A stretch of 64,000 nucleotides of DNA from assembly GCF_002002725.1 (NCBI RefSeq), contig NZ_MUNW01000055.1, forward strand, positions 186,001-250,000. Reading direction: 5' to 3'. Below the pieces are notes generated by a model. It saw only the letters and a program-made list of their open reading frames with translations, did no database searches and was not told the DNA's origin. A program made the translations under genes and the position numbers. Within the stretch, counting starts at the first letter, position 1. The number at the start of each line of letters is the position of its first letter. Of the stretch, positions 36,820 to 46,020 are shown in pieces. Source of the DNA: Sinorhizobium sp. A49 (GTDB lineage: Bacteria; Pseudomonadota; Alphaproteobacteria; Rhizobiales; Rhizobiaceae).

Positions 36820-38265
36820 ATGACAGCGATCCCGACCGAGACGCAGGCCGAAGACGCCTCCCCCGCCCGCAATTCCCGTGTCGTCGCGCTTGTCGTTGCC
36901 ATCGCCTTCTTCATGCAGATGCTTGACGGCACGATCGTCATTACATCGTTGCCGCAGATGGCCGCGTGCTTCGGTGTGCAACCGGTCGCCATGAGTATCG
37001 GCATCACCGTCTACATGCTGACGATGGCGGCCTTCATTCCGCTCTCCGGCTGGCTTGGCGACCGTTTTGGAGCGCGCAACGTCTTCCTGGTCGCGATCGG
37101 CATTTTCACGTTCGCCTCGCTGTTTTGCGGGCTGTCAGGCAGTCTCGGCGAGTTCATCGCGGCACGCGCCGTGCAGGGCATCGGCGGCGCGCTGATGACG
37201 CCGGTCGGCCGGATCATCGTCTTGAAGAATGCTCGCAAATCGGAGCTTGTCGGTGCGGTCGCGCTCATCACCTGGCCGGCGCTGATCGCCCCGGTCGTCG
37301 GCCCTATCCTCGGCAGCGTGATCACCACATGGTTGAGCTGGCACTGGAACTTTCTCATCAACATCCCGATCGGCCTCGTCGGCCTTGCGCTTGTGTTGCG
37401 CTTCGTGCCCGATCAGCGCGAGGACGACGCGCGCCGTCTCGACATCAAGGGCTTCGCCCTATCGTCAACCAGCCTCACTTTGGTGCTCGCCGGGCTCGAA
37501 GCCTTCGTGCACGGGACAGTCAATGCACCTGCAATCGGCCTGTTGCTGGCAGGGGGCACAATCATCGGCATCATGGCCACGCGTCACTTCAGGGTGATCC
37601 CCGATCCGCTTCTCGATCTCTCTGCTCTGAAAACCCAGACCTTTGCGATGTCGACGCTATCGGCCGGCACCGCCTGCCGCATCGCCATCAACGCGACGCC
37701 GTTTTTGATCCCTCTCACGTTCCAGGTCGGGTTCGGCCTCGATCCGATCGAGACCGGGATTTATGTGCTCGCCTACTTCGCCGGCAATCTGGCGATGAAA
37801 ACGGCGACGACGCCGTTGCTGCGCCGTTTCGGCTTCCGCACCATCCTCGTCGGCAACGGCCTGCTCGCCTCGCTGGCGATTGGTGGCTGTGCAGCGGTAT
37901 CGACAGATACGCCGCAGTTGCTGACGCTCCTGCTGCTGTTTGCTGCCGGACTGTTCCGCTCGATGCAGTTTACGGCACTCAACACGCTCGGCTTTGCCGA
38001 CATCGATGCAAGCCAGCGCAGTTCAGCATCGACGCTCTCCAGTATGTTGCAGCAGGTGGCCATGCTGATGGGCGTCGCCGTTGCCGCTGCCGTTCTCAAT
38101 CTGTCGCAGGCGCTTCGCGGCGCTGAAACCGCGGCGCTCGCGGACTTTCGCTGGGCGTTTCTCGCGGTCGCGACGATCGGCATCCTCTCGGCCTTGCGTT
38201 TTCTGAGCCTGCCGCACGATGCAGGCGTCGAAGTTTCAGGGCACAAATTCGAGCCGCGGAAATAA
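36820..38265 (+). CDS. MFS multidrug exporter, DHA2 (EmrB/QacA) family
   Basis: 481 residues from the ATG at 36820 (a TTG at 36790 would add ten). MQMLDGTIVITSLPQMA in the first helix, the MFS loop GWLGDRFGARNVF and GPILGSVITTWLSWHWNFLINIPIG (motif C region) identify a 14-helix DHA2-type proton-driven exporter. Ribosome site is weak at either start. No MFP or outer-membrane partner gene adjoins it. Drug or metabolite substrate unknown. Confidence 0.9.
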   Translation: MTAIPTETQAEDASPARNSRVVALVVAIAFFMQMLDGTIVITSLPQMAACFGVQPVAMSIGITVYMLTMAAFIPLSGWLGDRFGARNVFLVAIGIFTFASLFCGLSGSLGEFIAARAVQGIGGALMTPVGRIIVLKNARKSELVGAVALITWPALIAPVVGPILGSVITTWLSWHWNFLINIPIGLVGLALVLRFVPDQREDDARRLDIKGFALSSTSLTLVLAGLEAFVHGTVNAPAIGLLLAGGTIIGIMATRHFRVIPDPLLDLSALKTQTFAMSTLSAGTACRIAINATPFLIPLTFQVGFGLDPIETGIYVLAYFAGNLAMKTATTPLLRRFGFRTILVGNGLLASLAIGGCAAVSTDTPQLLTLLLLFAAGLFRSMQFTALNTLGFADIDASQRSSASTLSSMLQQVAMLMGVAVAAAVLNLSQALRGAETAALADFRWAFLAVATIGILSALRFLSLPHDAGVEVSGHKFEPRK

Positions 38266-38600
38266 TCGGTTACGACCGGCATCGGCCGTGACCCGGAAGC
38301 CACTCCAATGCCGCTCGGATTTCTACGCTCACCGCTTGTTCATGCGGCGACGCCATGGCGCGTCCTGCTGCCAGTCGCCGGCCATGATGCAGCCGTAGGC
38401 GAGCTGCCGGCAGATTGGCCTCACCGATCTGCTCGGCCACCCGTTCGTCGGCCTCGCGCAAGGCAGCGCCCCCGCAGGACTCCGCCCGTATCGGCCGGCG
38501 AATAAGCTATCGATTGCGGCTGCGCAGCTTCGAAAGCGTCTGCCGCCTGGCCGCGCAGGATGTCGGTGTCGGCATTGCGCCACAGGCAGCCGCGCCCCGA
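38266..38600. other. 335-base gap without a gene
   Basis: The region separates the convergent exporter and gamma-glutamyltransferase genes. Frames are short and unlike known proteins, and I find no clear terminator hairpin. Confidence 0.4.
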
Positions 38601-40346
38601 TCAGTACCCCCTGGCCGCACCCGCGCCGATGCGGCTGTCGACCGCACCATTGTAGCGCGCGCCACCGCCCTCAGCGATTTCGGCGAGGCTTTCACCGCCG
38701 ACGAGAATGCCGGTCGCCTGCCCCCAGATGCTCCAGCTCTTGTCGATCTGCACGTCATGGCCCATCGCCGAGAGAAGCTTGCGCGTATCGGGCGACAGCG
38801 CGTAGGGCTCCATGAACACCTTGTCGGGCAGCCACTGATGATGGATGCGCGGCGCATCGACCGCCTCCTGGATGTTCATGCCGTGATCGATGACGTTGAG
38901 GATCGCTTCCAGCGTGATCGTGATGATGCGTGCGCCGCCGGGGCTGCCGATCACCATGAACGGCTTGCCGTCCTTGGAAACGATGGTCGGGCTCATCGAC
39001 GACAGCGGCGTCTTGCCGGGCGCGATCGCGTTCGCCTCGCCCTGGACGAGCCCGTAGAGATTGGGAGCGCCGGGCTTGGCAGTGAAATCGTCCATCTCGT
39101 TGTTGAGCAGAATGCCGGTCCCGGGCGCAACCACGCCGGCGCCGAAAGAGCCGTTGAGCGTATAGGTCACCGCAACCGCATTGCCCTCGTCGTCGATGAT
39201 CGAATAGTGGGTCGTCTCCTTGCTTTCTGCGAACCCCTCCGGCATCAGCGCCTGCGAAACGCCGGCCTTGAACGGATCGATCTTGCCGCGGATCTCGGCC
39301 GCATAGCCCTTGTCGAGCAGCTTGGCGACCGGGTTCTCGACGAAGTCGGGATCGCCGAGGGTCGTGTTGCGGTCGACATAGGCATGGCGCATCGCCTCGA
39401 TCATCGCATGCACGGTCTCGGCCGAGCCGTAACCGAGATAGGAGAGCGGATAACCTTCGAGTACGTTGAGGATCTCGCAGATGATGACGCCTCCGGAAGA
39501 CGGCGGCGGCGAGGAAACGATGTCATAGCCGCGATAGTTGCACTTGACCGGCTCCAGTTCGCGCACGGTGTACTTCTCGAAATCCGTCCTGGCGAGGATG
39601 CCGCCCTTGTCGGCGCTTGCCTTAACGATGGCATCGGCGATCGCGCCCTTGTAGAAGGCGTCGGTTCCCTTCTCGGAAATGCTTGAAAGCGAGGCGGCAA
39701 GGTCCGCCTGGACCAGTTTCTCGCCAACGGCGAAGGGTTTGCCGTAGGGGTTCAGGAAGATCGCGGCTGCTGCCGGGTCCTTCGCCAGCCTCTCGGTTTC
39801 GCCGTCGAAGGAGTCGATATCGCCCTGTTCCAACAGAAAGCCATCCTTGGCGAGCGCGATGGCAGGCGCGATCAGCTCTTTCAACGGCCGCGTGCCATAG
39901 CGGCTTCGCGCCACTTCGAAACCCATCACCGGCCCGGGAACGCCGACGGCCAGATAGCCTTCGGTGCTCAGGCCATCGACCAGTTGTCCCTTGTCGTCGA
40001 GATACATTGCCTTGGTCGCCGCCGAAGGCGCGCGCTCGCGAAAATCGAGGAAGGTGGTCTTGCCGTCCTTGAAGCGGATGGTCATGAAGCCGCCGCCGCC
40101 GATATTGCCGGCTGTGGGATAGACGACCGCAAGCGCATAGCCGACGGCAACGGCAGCATCCACGGCATTGCCGCCTTTTTTCAAGACATCGACGCCGATA
40201 TCCGACGCCAGATGCTGAGCGGTGACGACCATGCCGTGCTCGGCCTTGACCGGCTCTGGCGACGCGGCCCTGACGGCCGATGACGAGGCCGAACTGAGTG
40301 CGGCAACCAAGGTGAAGGTGAGGACATTCAGGCAGGATGTGCGCAT
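38601..40346 (-). CDS. ggt: Gamma-glutamyltransferase
   Basis: 581 residues from the ATG at 40346 with GGGAG upstream. A signal peptide (to about residue 28) is followed by the conserved NIGGGGFMTIRF and FRERAP blocks. Autocleavage occurs before the Thr of ETTHYS (near residue 390), which becomes the catalytic nucleophile of the small subunit; SSGGVIICEIL and the GSPGGARI segment complete the active site. It hydrolyses or transfers the gamma-glutamyl group of glutathione and related compounds in the periplasm. Monocistronic. Confidence 0.95.
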   Translation of the reverse strand: MRTSCLNVLTFTLVAALSSASSSAVRAASPEPVKAEHGMVVTAQHLASDIGVDVLKKGGNAVDAAVAVGYALAVVYPTAGNIGGGGFMTIRFKDGKTTFLDFRERAPSAATKAMYLDDKGQLVDGLSTEGYLAVGVPGPVMGFEVARSRYGTRPLKELIAPAIALAKDGFLLEQGDIDSFDGETERLAKDPAAAAIFLNPYGKPFAVGEKLVQADLAASLSSISEKGTDAFYKGAIADAIVKASADKGGILARTDFEKYTVRELEPVKCNYRGYDIVSSPPPSSGGVIICEILNVLEGYPLSYLGYGSAETVHAMIEAMRHAYVDRNTTLGDPDFVENPVAKLLDKGYAAEIRGKIDPFKAGVSQALMPEGFAESKETTHYSIIDDEGNAVAVTYTLNGSFGAGVVAPGTGILLNNEMDDFTAKPGAPNLYGLVQGEANAIAPGKTPLSSMSPTIVSKDGKPFMVIGSPGGARIITITLEAILNVIDHGMNIQEAVDAPRIHHQWLPDKVFMEPYALSPDTRKLLSAMGHDVQIDKSWSIWGQATGILVGGESLAEIAEGGGARYNGAVDSRIGAGAARGY

Positions 40347-40763
40347 GCTTTTCTCCCGCGACAAGAGGTTTGGCTGGCAAACGGCGCCCTCGGTCGAGAG
40401 CGGCGGCATCGAAGTTCGCGAAGGCACCTCGCACCAACGGGCGGGCAAGGGTCCAGCCATCGGGCGGGCGCAGGCTCGCTTGGAAATTGAAGCCTTGAGC
40501 GAAGTATAAGCACGCGCGACCGGCACGGGCAACCGCCACCCGACACCCTTGGGCAGCAAACAAGCCGAATACGAATACGGTCGGCAGGCAGGTGGCGGCA
40601 ATGGTCGCTGCTCCGTTGCCGTCCAGCACCGGATCGCAGCGCTGTGGCCCCACGCGATTTTCGCCATTGCCACGTCCGGCCATCGCTGTGACAGTTTCGT
40701 CCTGAGCGTGGCAACATCCACCGCCGGATGTCCAACGCAGAATGCCAACGGAAGGAATGCCGA
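40347..40763. other. 417-base divergent intergenic region
   Basis: No gene or clear operator is seen between ggt (minus) and the GFA-family gene (plus). Confidence 0.45.
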
Positions 40764-41105
40764 ATGATCGAAGGCCATTGCCACTGCAAGTCGGTTCGTC
40801 TTTCCGTCCGCGTGCGGCCCGACACGCTCGGCAGCTGTAATTGTTCGCTATGCTCAAGACTGGGCGCGCTTTGGGGCTATTACAACGCGGAGGAGGTGTC
40901 GATCAGCGACCCACAGGGCAAGCTGGTCGGCTACGTCCAAGGCGACGCCACCTTGACGCTCCACCATTGCGGCACCTGCGGCTGCACCACCCATTGGTCG
41001 CCGATCGGTACCGATGCGACACGCATGGGCGTGAACATGCGCCTGTTCGACCGCGCCGTCTGGGTGGACATTCCTCATCGGCTGATCGACGGCGCCAGCT
41101 GGTAG
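40764..41105 (+). CDS. GFA (glutathione-dependent formaldehyde-activating enzyme-like) family protein
   Basis: 113 residues from the ATG at 40764 with GGAAGG upstream. The zinc-binding cysteine pattern GHCHCKSVRL, GSCNCSLCSRLG and HCGTCGCTTHW is that of the Gfa/CENP-V fold. Members bind zinc and are usually uncharacterised; formaldehyde-glutathione condensation is the namesake role. Proximity to demethylation genes, which release formaldehyde, is suggestive only. Confidence 0.88.
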   Translation: MIEGHCHCKSVRLSVRVRPDTLGSCNCSLCSRLGALWGYYNAEEVSISDPQGKLVGYVQGDATLTLHHCGTCGCTTHWSPIGTDATRMGVNMRLFDRAVWVDIPHRLIDGASW

Positions 41106-41241
41106 TCCGGCAAAGCAAACTCTTCGCTAAAGACGCCTTATTGCCGACGACCCTCTGAGCGGTCAGCGGTGCTTTGCTGTGCGCCTTCGATCGTCGTCCG
41201 CCCCTTTGGTCGGCTTGTCTCTGCATTCGAAACAGATTATA

Positions 41242-41260
41242 TTGAATGAACGTTCAGCAA
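41242..41260. promoter_or_regulatory. TetR-type operator upstream of the Rieske oxygenase
   Basis: TTGAATGAACGTTCAGCAA contains the dyad TGAACGTTCA and matches the inverse of 49844-49862 at 17 of 19 positions. A half-site ATTGAATGAACG recurs at 41271, thirty bases on and overlapping the start codon. Confidence 0.7.
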
Positions 41261-41275
41261 AAATGGAGACATTGA

Positions 41276-42472
41276 ATGAACGAAATGATCCGCGACATTT
41301 CCGTCCCCAATGATTGGGACCGCCGTGGATTGCCCGGCTGGTGCTATCATAGCGACGCACTGCTCGAACTGGAGCGCGAACACGTCTTCCGCCGTCACTG
41401 GCAGATCGCCTGTCATATCTCCGACGTTCCTGAGGCAGGCGACTACATCACCATGGATGTGGTCGGCGAACGCGCGCTTATCCTGCGCGACCAGCATGGG
41501 ATCATCCGCGGCTTTCACAACATCTGCCGCCATCGCGGCTCCCGCGTCGTTGCCGACGATAAGGGAACATGCCGCAATGCGCTCGTCTGTCCGTTTCACG
41601 GCTGGGTCTACAATCTCGACGGCACGCTAAGAGGTGCCGCGCGACCGCGCTCGTTTCCGCCGCTCGACAAGAAGGAGTTCGGCCTGGCGCCGCTTGAACT
41701 GGAAATCTGGATGGGCTTCGTGTTCATCCGTTTCCGGCCAGGCCCGCAGCCTTCGGTCGCGGAACTGATGCAGCCCTTCGCCGAAGAGTTCGGCCATTAC
41801 GGCTCGGAACGCATGCTGCCGACCGGCGGCGTCTGGACGCAGGAAAGTGCGGTGAACTGGAAATCGGTGCGTGATGTCGATAACGAAGGTTATCACGTTG
41901 CCATGGCGCATCCGGCGCTGCAGGATCTCTATGGCTCAACCTACTACGACGAGCCCTTCGTCAATGGTCTCTGCCGATCCTATGCCACCTACAATCCGCA
42001 TGCGGGCCGCCGCTGGAGTGTCCGGCAATATGTGGGCATCGCGCCGGAGGCGACCCATCTACCCGAGCGCCTGCGCAAGGCCTGGATCTATTTCGGCCTG
42101 TTCCCCAACGCCGTCATCGCGGTCACTCCGGAAACGGTACAGTTCTACCAGGAATTTCCGCTGTCGACCGGCAAGACGCTGTTGCGTGGCGCGATCTATC
42201 GCTATCCCGAGGAAACGCGCCAGCAACGGCTTGCCCGCTATCTCGCCTTCCGCATCGACCGAGACACCCAGGCCGAGGACGTGCAACTGACGATCTGGTC
42301 GAACGAATCCATGACATCAAAGGCGTTCAACGGCTTCTATCTGTCGAATCTCGAATATGGCGTGCGCACGCATCACGATCACATTCGCGCAGTGCTGCCC
42401 GTCGTCACCCTCGACGTGGCCCCGTCTGAGGATCAGATGGCGGCAGTCAACGACGAACTCTCCAAACGATAG
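41276..42472 (+). CDS. Rieske non-heme iron oxygenase alpha subunit, quaternary-ammonium type
   Basis: 398 residues. The Rieske [2Fe-2S] ligands are Cys84-x-His86 (CRHRG) and Cys105-x2-His108 (CPFHGW). The mononuclear iron site is DNEGYHVAMAH with His207 and His212; the residue three before His207 is Glu204, where ring-hydroxylating dioxygenases have Asp. A Glu at this position is known in carnitine monooxygenase CntA-like enzymes. It probably demethylates or cleaves a quaternary amine. No reductase gene is adjacent. A GGAG lies eight bases upstream of the start, and the TetR operator lies in its promoter. Confidence 0.88.
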   Translation: MNEMIRDISVPNDWDRRGLPGWCYHSDALLELEREHVFRRHWQIACHISDVPEAGDYITMDVVGERALILRDQHGIIRGFHNICRHRGSRVVADDKGTCRNALVCPFHGWVYNLDGTLRGAARPRSFPPLDKKEFGLAPLELEIWMGFVFIRFRPGPQPSVAELMQPFAEEFGHYGSERMLPTGGVWTQESAVNWKSVRDVDNEGYHVAMAHPALQDLYGSTYYDEPFVNGLCRSYATYNPHAGRRWSVRQYVGIAPEATHLPERLRKAWIYFGLFPNAVIAVTPETVQFYQEFPLSTGKTLLRGAIYRYPEETRQQRLARYLAFRIDRDTQAEDVQLTIWSNESMTSKAFNGFYLSNLEYGVRTHHDHIRAVLPVVTLDVAPSEDQMAAVNDELSKR

Positions 42473-42482
42473 GCGTAAAAAG

Positions 42483-42544
42483 AGGGGCCGGCGCAAAACC
42501 GGCCCCTTCGAAAACGGCCCCGCCGGGGAATGCTGGCGGGGCCG
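42483..42544. terminator. Two tandem hairpins between convergent genes
   Basis: Stem 1 pairs AGGGGCCGG (42483-42491) with CCGGCCCCT (42499-42507). Stem 2 pairs CGGCCCCGCC (42515-42524) with GGCGGGGCCG (42535-42544). Both are perfect; the second is followed by GCGTTTTC. They probably end the Rieske (plus) and aminotransferase (minus) transcripts. Confidence 0.75.
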
Positions 42545-42575
42545 AGGCGTTTTCAGGGTCGATCAGTTGATCAGT

Positions 42576-43988
42576 TCAGCCTTTCCACAGTTCCTCGCGC
42601 ACGAGTTCGTCCATGGTGCGGCGGATGCTGGCGTCGAGAATTGCGACCATATCGTCGATCTGGGCGGTGCTGATCGTCAGCGGTGGCGACATCACGCACA
42701 TGTTGATCAGCGGTCGCACGAGCAGGCCAAGCTCCTGGCAATGGCGGTCGATCCGCTTGCCGACCTCTAGATCGAGCTTCAGAGGATTGTTGCTGACGCG
42801 GTCGGCGACGCATTCGACGCAGGCCATCAGCCCCATCCCGCGCACTTCGCCAACCAGCGGCAAACTCTCCAGGCTCTTCAGCCTTTTCTGGAAATAGCCC
42901 GAGATCGCCTTGACGTGGTCAAGCAGACCATCCTCCAGAATGTCGAGATTGCGCAGCGCCACGGCGCAGCCGATCGGATGGCTGGAATAGGTCAGCCCAT
43001 GCGCAAACATCGCGTCGGAATGGTTGGATTGCCGCAGGCTCTCCAGCAGGCGCGAGGAGATCATCACGCCCCCCAACGGAAAATAGCCCGACGTCACCCC
43101 CTTGGCGAAGGTGATCATGTCGGGTTCCAGCCCGAACACCGTCTTTGAGGCGAAGACTTCGCCGAGCCGGCCGAAGGCCGTCACCACCTCGTCGGCAATA
43201 AAGAGAATGTCGTGTTCGCTGCAGAGCGCTCGCATGCGGCGCAGATAGCCTTCCGGCGGCACGATGACGCCGCCCGATGCCATAATCGGCTCGGCGATGA
43301 AGGCGCCGATACGGCCCGTCCCTTTTTCCTCGATCAGTGCCCGGAACTCCTCGACCAGCGCATCGCAGAACTCGGCTTCGGACTGGTCAGCCGGGCGCCG
43401 GAACGGGTTGGGGCAGGAAAGCTTTGTCACCTGATCGGTGGCGCTGTCCATCCAGTCGTGGTCGCGCGGGCGACCGTTCAGCGACGCAGAGAGATAGGTG
43501 GAGCCGTGGTAGCCGCCCTGGCGCGAGACGATCAGCTTTTTTTCCGGGCGGCCGCGCACATTGTTGAGGAACTGCATGAAGCGCAGCGCCGTTTCGACCG
43601 CCGAAGAACCGCCGGTGGTGTAGAATACGTGAGAGAGATCGCCGGGGGCATGGGCGGCAAGCCGCTCGGCAAGCAGCGCCGAGGGTTGATTGGTGGTGTA
43701 CCAGGGCGAGTTGTAGGACAGCGCCATGGCCTGGTCGCGCAACACATCGGCGAGTTCCGTCCGGCGATGGCCGACATTGACGCACCACATGCCGGCGGGA
43801 CCGTCGATGAGCCGGCGCCCCTCGCCGTCGACAACATAGATACCGTCGCCGCTTTCGATCGGCCCGCGCGCCTCGGCACCGATGCTGCCCGCGACGGGCC
43901 AGGGCTGGACGAGATGCTTTTCGGCAAGAACGGAAGTTCCTCCTGCGGAGATTTCATGCACTGTTGCACGATCGAGCTTCGCGGCCAT
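42576..43988 (-). CDS. Class III (omega-type) aminotransferase
   Basis: 470 residues from the ATG at 43988 with GGAGGGATTTGTA upstream. PLP enzyme of fold type I: SSAVETALRF near residue 130, RQGGYHGST, FIADEVVTAFGRLG with the conserved Asp, and the Schiff-base lysine in ITFAKGVTSGYFPLGG. Relatives include beta-alanine/taurine:pyruvate and diamine aminotransferases. It is transcribed divergently from the ABC transporter with a TetR-type operator between them, so it belongs to the same regulon. Exact amine substrate unknown. Confidence 0.92.
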   Translation of the reverse strand: MAAKLDRATVHEISAGGTSVLAEKHLVQPWPVAGSIGAEARGPIESGDGIYVVDGEGRRLIDGPAGMWCVNVGHRRTELADVLRDQAMALSYNSPWYTTNQPSALLAERLAAHAPGDLSHVFYTTGGSSAVETALRFMQFLNNVRGRPEKKLIVSRQGGYHGSTYLSASLNGRPRDHDWMDSATDQVTKLSCPNPFRRPADQSEAEFCDALVEEFRALIEEKGTGRIGAFIAEPIMASGGVIVPPEGYLRRMRALCSEHDILFIADEVVTAFGRLGEVFASKTVFGLEPDMITFAKGVTSGYFPLGGVMISSRLLESLRQSNHSDAMFAHGLTYSSHPIGCAVALRNLDILEDGLLDHVKAISGYFQKRLKSLESLPLVGEVRGMGLMACVECVADRVSNNPLKLDLEVGKRIDRHCQELGLLVRPLINMCVMSPPLTISTAQIDDMVAILDASIRRTMDELVREELWKG

Positions 43989-44063
43989 TACAAATCCCTC
44001 CAACCAATACAAACCGTATTCGCAAAACAACCATTTGATAAAACTACGAAACACATCACTTCA

Positions 44064-44083
44064 TTGAATGGCTGTTCAATCAA
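44064..44083. promoter_or_regulatory. TetR-type operator between aminotransferase and ABC transporter
   Basis: TTGAATGGCTGTTCAATCAA shares the TTGAATG...TGTTCA core with the sites at 41242 and 49844 and is itself palindromic (TTGAA/TTCAA). It lies 76 bases upstream of the aminotransferase start. A looser version (CGAATGAAGCGTTCGCTG) lies near 44166. Confidence 0.6.
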
Positions 44084-44275
44084 TATTGCAGAAATAGCGC
44101 TTGCGTTCAATGCCGAATTGAGTTTTGCTAATTCAAGGGAAGCAAACGGCGAAAATCGCCATGGGATGGATCGAATGAAGCGTTCGCTGCATTTCCACTG
44201 TCGACTCAATCGACATGAGCCAGGACATCATTGGCCCGAGCAGGCGCGCCATTTACATGAGCCGGGGTATCGCTG

Positions 44276-45199
44276 ATGGCGGTGCTATCGGGCACCGAGG
44301 TGGAACAAAGGCCCGCGTATCCACCAAAGAACCGGGTTCGCTGGACGGCCAGCGAGGAAGCAAGCGGACTGGCACTGATCTCTCCGACATTGCTCTATGC
44401 CGTCGCCCTGCTTTTCCTGCCGATCCTGATCGTCGTCGCCTACAGCTTCTGGACCCAGGACTACCTGACGATCGACCGCACCTTTACCCTTCAGAACTAC
44501 CGAACAGCACTTGGCGAGCCGATCTACCAGGACCTGCTGTTACGCTCGCTCGCCATCTCGCTGGTCGTCAGCGTCGTGACCGTCACCGTCTCTTATCCGA
44601 TCGCCTGGTTCATCTCCTTCCATGGCGGAGTTCACAAGAACCTCTGGCTGTTCCTCATCACAGTGCCCTGCTGGACCAGCTATCTCTTGCGGGTGATGTC
44701 CTGGAAAGTGATCCTCGGCTATGGCGGCGTCATGAACACCGGCCTGCTCTCGATCGGTATCATCGACAAGCCGCTGACGTCGCTGCTCTACAACTCCAAT
44801 GCCGTCGTCATCACGCTCGTCCATAGCTGGGCGGCCTTCGCCATCCTGCCAATCTTCGTTTCCCTTGAAAAAGTCGACCGCTCGCTGATCGAGGCGGCCC
44901 ACGATCTCGGCGACAACAAGCTTATGAGCTTTCTGCGCGTCACCCTGCCGCTCTCCCTTCCCGGCGTGATCTCGGCCTTTCTGATCGTGATGATCCCGAC
45001 GGTCGGCGACTACGTCACGCCCAAGCTTGTCGGCGGCAAGGATGGCGTGATGATCGCGACCGCGATCCAGGCGCAGTTTGGCAAGGGCGCCAACTGGCCG
45101 CTCGGCGCTGCCCTGTCGGTGACGACCATGGTCATCGTCTCGGCGATGGCGGGCCTCGCTGTCCTTGCGCTGAAACTGCTGGTGAGGATGGCGAAATGA
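44276..45199 (+). CDS. Spermidine/putrescine-type ABC transporter permease (PotB-like)
   Basis: 307 residues with six membrane helices after a cytoplasmic N-terminus of about 40 residues. PCWTSYLLRVMSWKVILG and the EAA loop LIEAAHDLGDNKLMSFLRVTLPLSLPG are typical of PotB-like permeases. It overlaps the next permease by four bases. Ribosome site weak. Confidence 0.92.
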   Translation: MAVLSGTEVEQRPAYPPKNRVRWTASEEASGLALISPTLLYAVALLFLPILIVVAYSFWTQDYLTIDRTFTLQNYRTALGEPIYQDLLLRSLAISLVVSVVTVTVSYPIAWFISFHGGVHKNLWLFLITVPCWTSYLLRVMSWKVILGYGGVMNTGLLSIGIIDKPLTSLLYNSNAVVITLVHSWAAFAILPIFVSLEKVDRSLIEAAHDLGDNKLMSFLRVTLPLSLPGVISAFLIVMIPTVGDYVTPKLVGGKDGVMIATAIQAQFGKGANWPLGAALSVTTMVIVSAMAGLAVLALKLLVRMAK

Positions 45200-46020
45200 G
45201 CGGACGCCATGGCATTCCGAAATCCCGCTGGCTGCCGGCCTATGTCGCGATTTATCTGGCGTTTCTCTACCTGCCGATCCTGCTCTTGCCGATCTTCTCC
45301 TTCAACAACGCCGCCACCACCACCTTCCCGCTCGCCGGCTTCACCACCAAGTGGTACGCGTCGCTCTGGCACAACACCGCGCTCCTCGAAGCCGCCCGCA
45401 ACAGCATGATTGTCGGCGTCTCTGTCGCCATTCTCTCCACCGTGCTTGGCATCTGTGCGGCCCGCGCCATCACCCGCTATCGCTTCCGCGGCCAGCGCGC
45501 GGCGACCGGGCTGATCATGGCGCCGTTGTTCCTGCCGGAAATCATCTTTGCCGTTTCGCTGCTGATGATCATCCTGCAGCTCGGGGTCGAGCTGTCGCTC
45601 GTGACCGTCATTCTCGGCCAGGTGATCTTCTGCCTGCCCTATGCCATGTCGGTGCTGATCTCCGGTTTCGGCGGCTTCGACCGGTCACTCGAGGAGGCCT
45701 CGCTTGACCTCGGCGAAACCCCGATCGGCACGTTCCGCCGGGTGACGCTTCCCGTCGTCGCCCCCGCGCTCGTTTCCAGCCTGCTGGTTTCCTTCACCGT
45801 TTCGCTCGACGAGTTCATCCTCGCCTTCTTTCTCTCCGGCACCGAGCCGACCTTGCCGGTCTACATCTGGGGCCAGCTGCGTTTCGCCGCCAAGCTGCCC
45901 GGAGTGCTCGCGCTTGGCAGCGTGATGATCCTGATCTCGATCCTGCTTCTCACCCTTTCGGAAATCATACGCCGCCGCGCCGAACATCGGCTGAGGGCGC
46001 AGGGAGCGCTGCATGCCTGA
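45196..46020 (+). CDS. Spermidine/putrescine-type ABC transporter permease (PotC-like)
   Basis: 274 residues, six membrane helices, with the EAA loop LEEASLDLGETPIGTFRRVTLPVVAPAL and VSFTVSLDEFILAFFLSG typical of PotC. Forms the membrane heterodimer with the upstream gene product and overlaps the ATPase gene by eight bases. Confidence 0.92.
   Translation: MSGRHGIPKSRWLPAYVAIYLAFLYLPILLLPIFSFNNAATTTFPLAGFTTKWYASLWHNTALLEAARNSMIVGVSVAILSTVLGICAARAITRYRFRGQRAATGLIMAPLFLPEIIFAVSLLMIILQLGVELSLVTVILGQVIFCLPYAMSVLISGFGGFDRSLEEASLDLGETPIGTFRRVTLPVVAPALVSSLLVSFTVSLDEFILAFFLSGTEPTLPVYIWGQLRFAAKLPGVLALGSVMILISILLLTLSEIIRRRAEHRLRAQGALHA

Noticed and set aside
38415-39686. A 423-codon plus-strand frame opposite gamma-glutamyltransferase
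   Set aside because: Composition is typical of an antisense shadow and the minus-strand ggt product is unmistakable.
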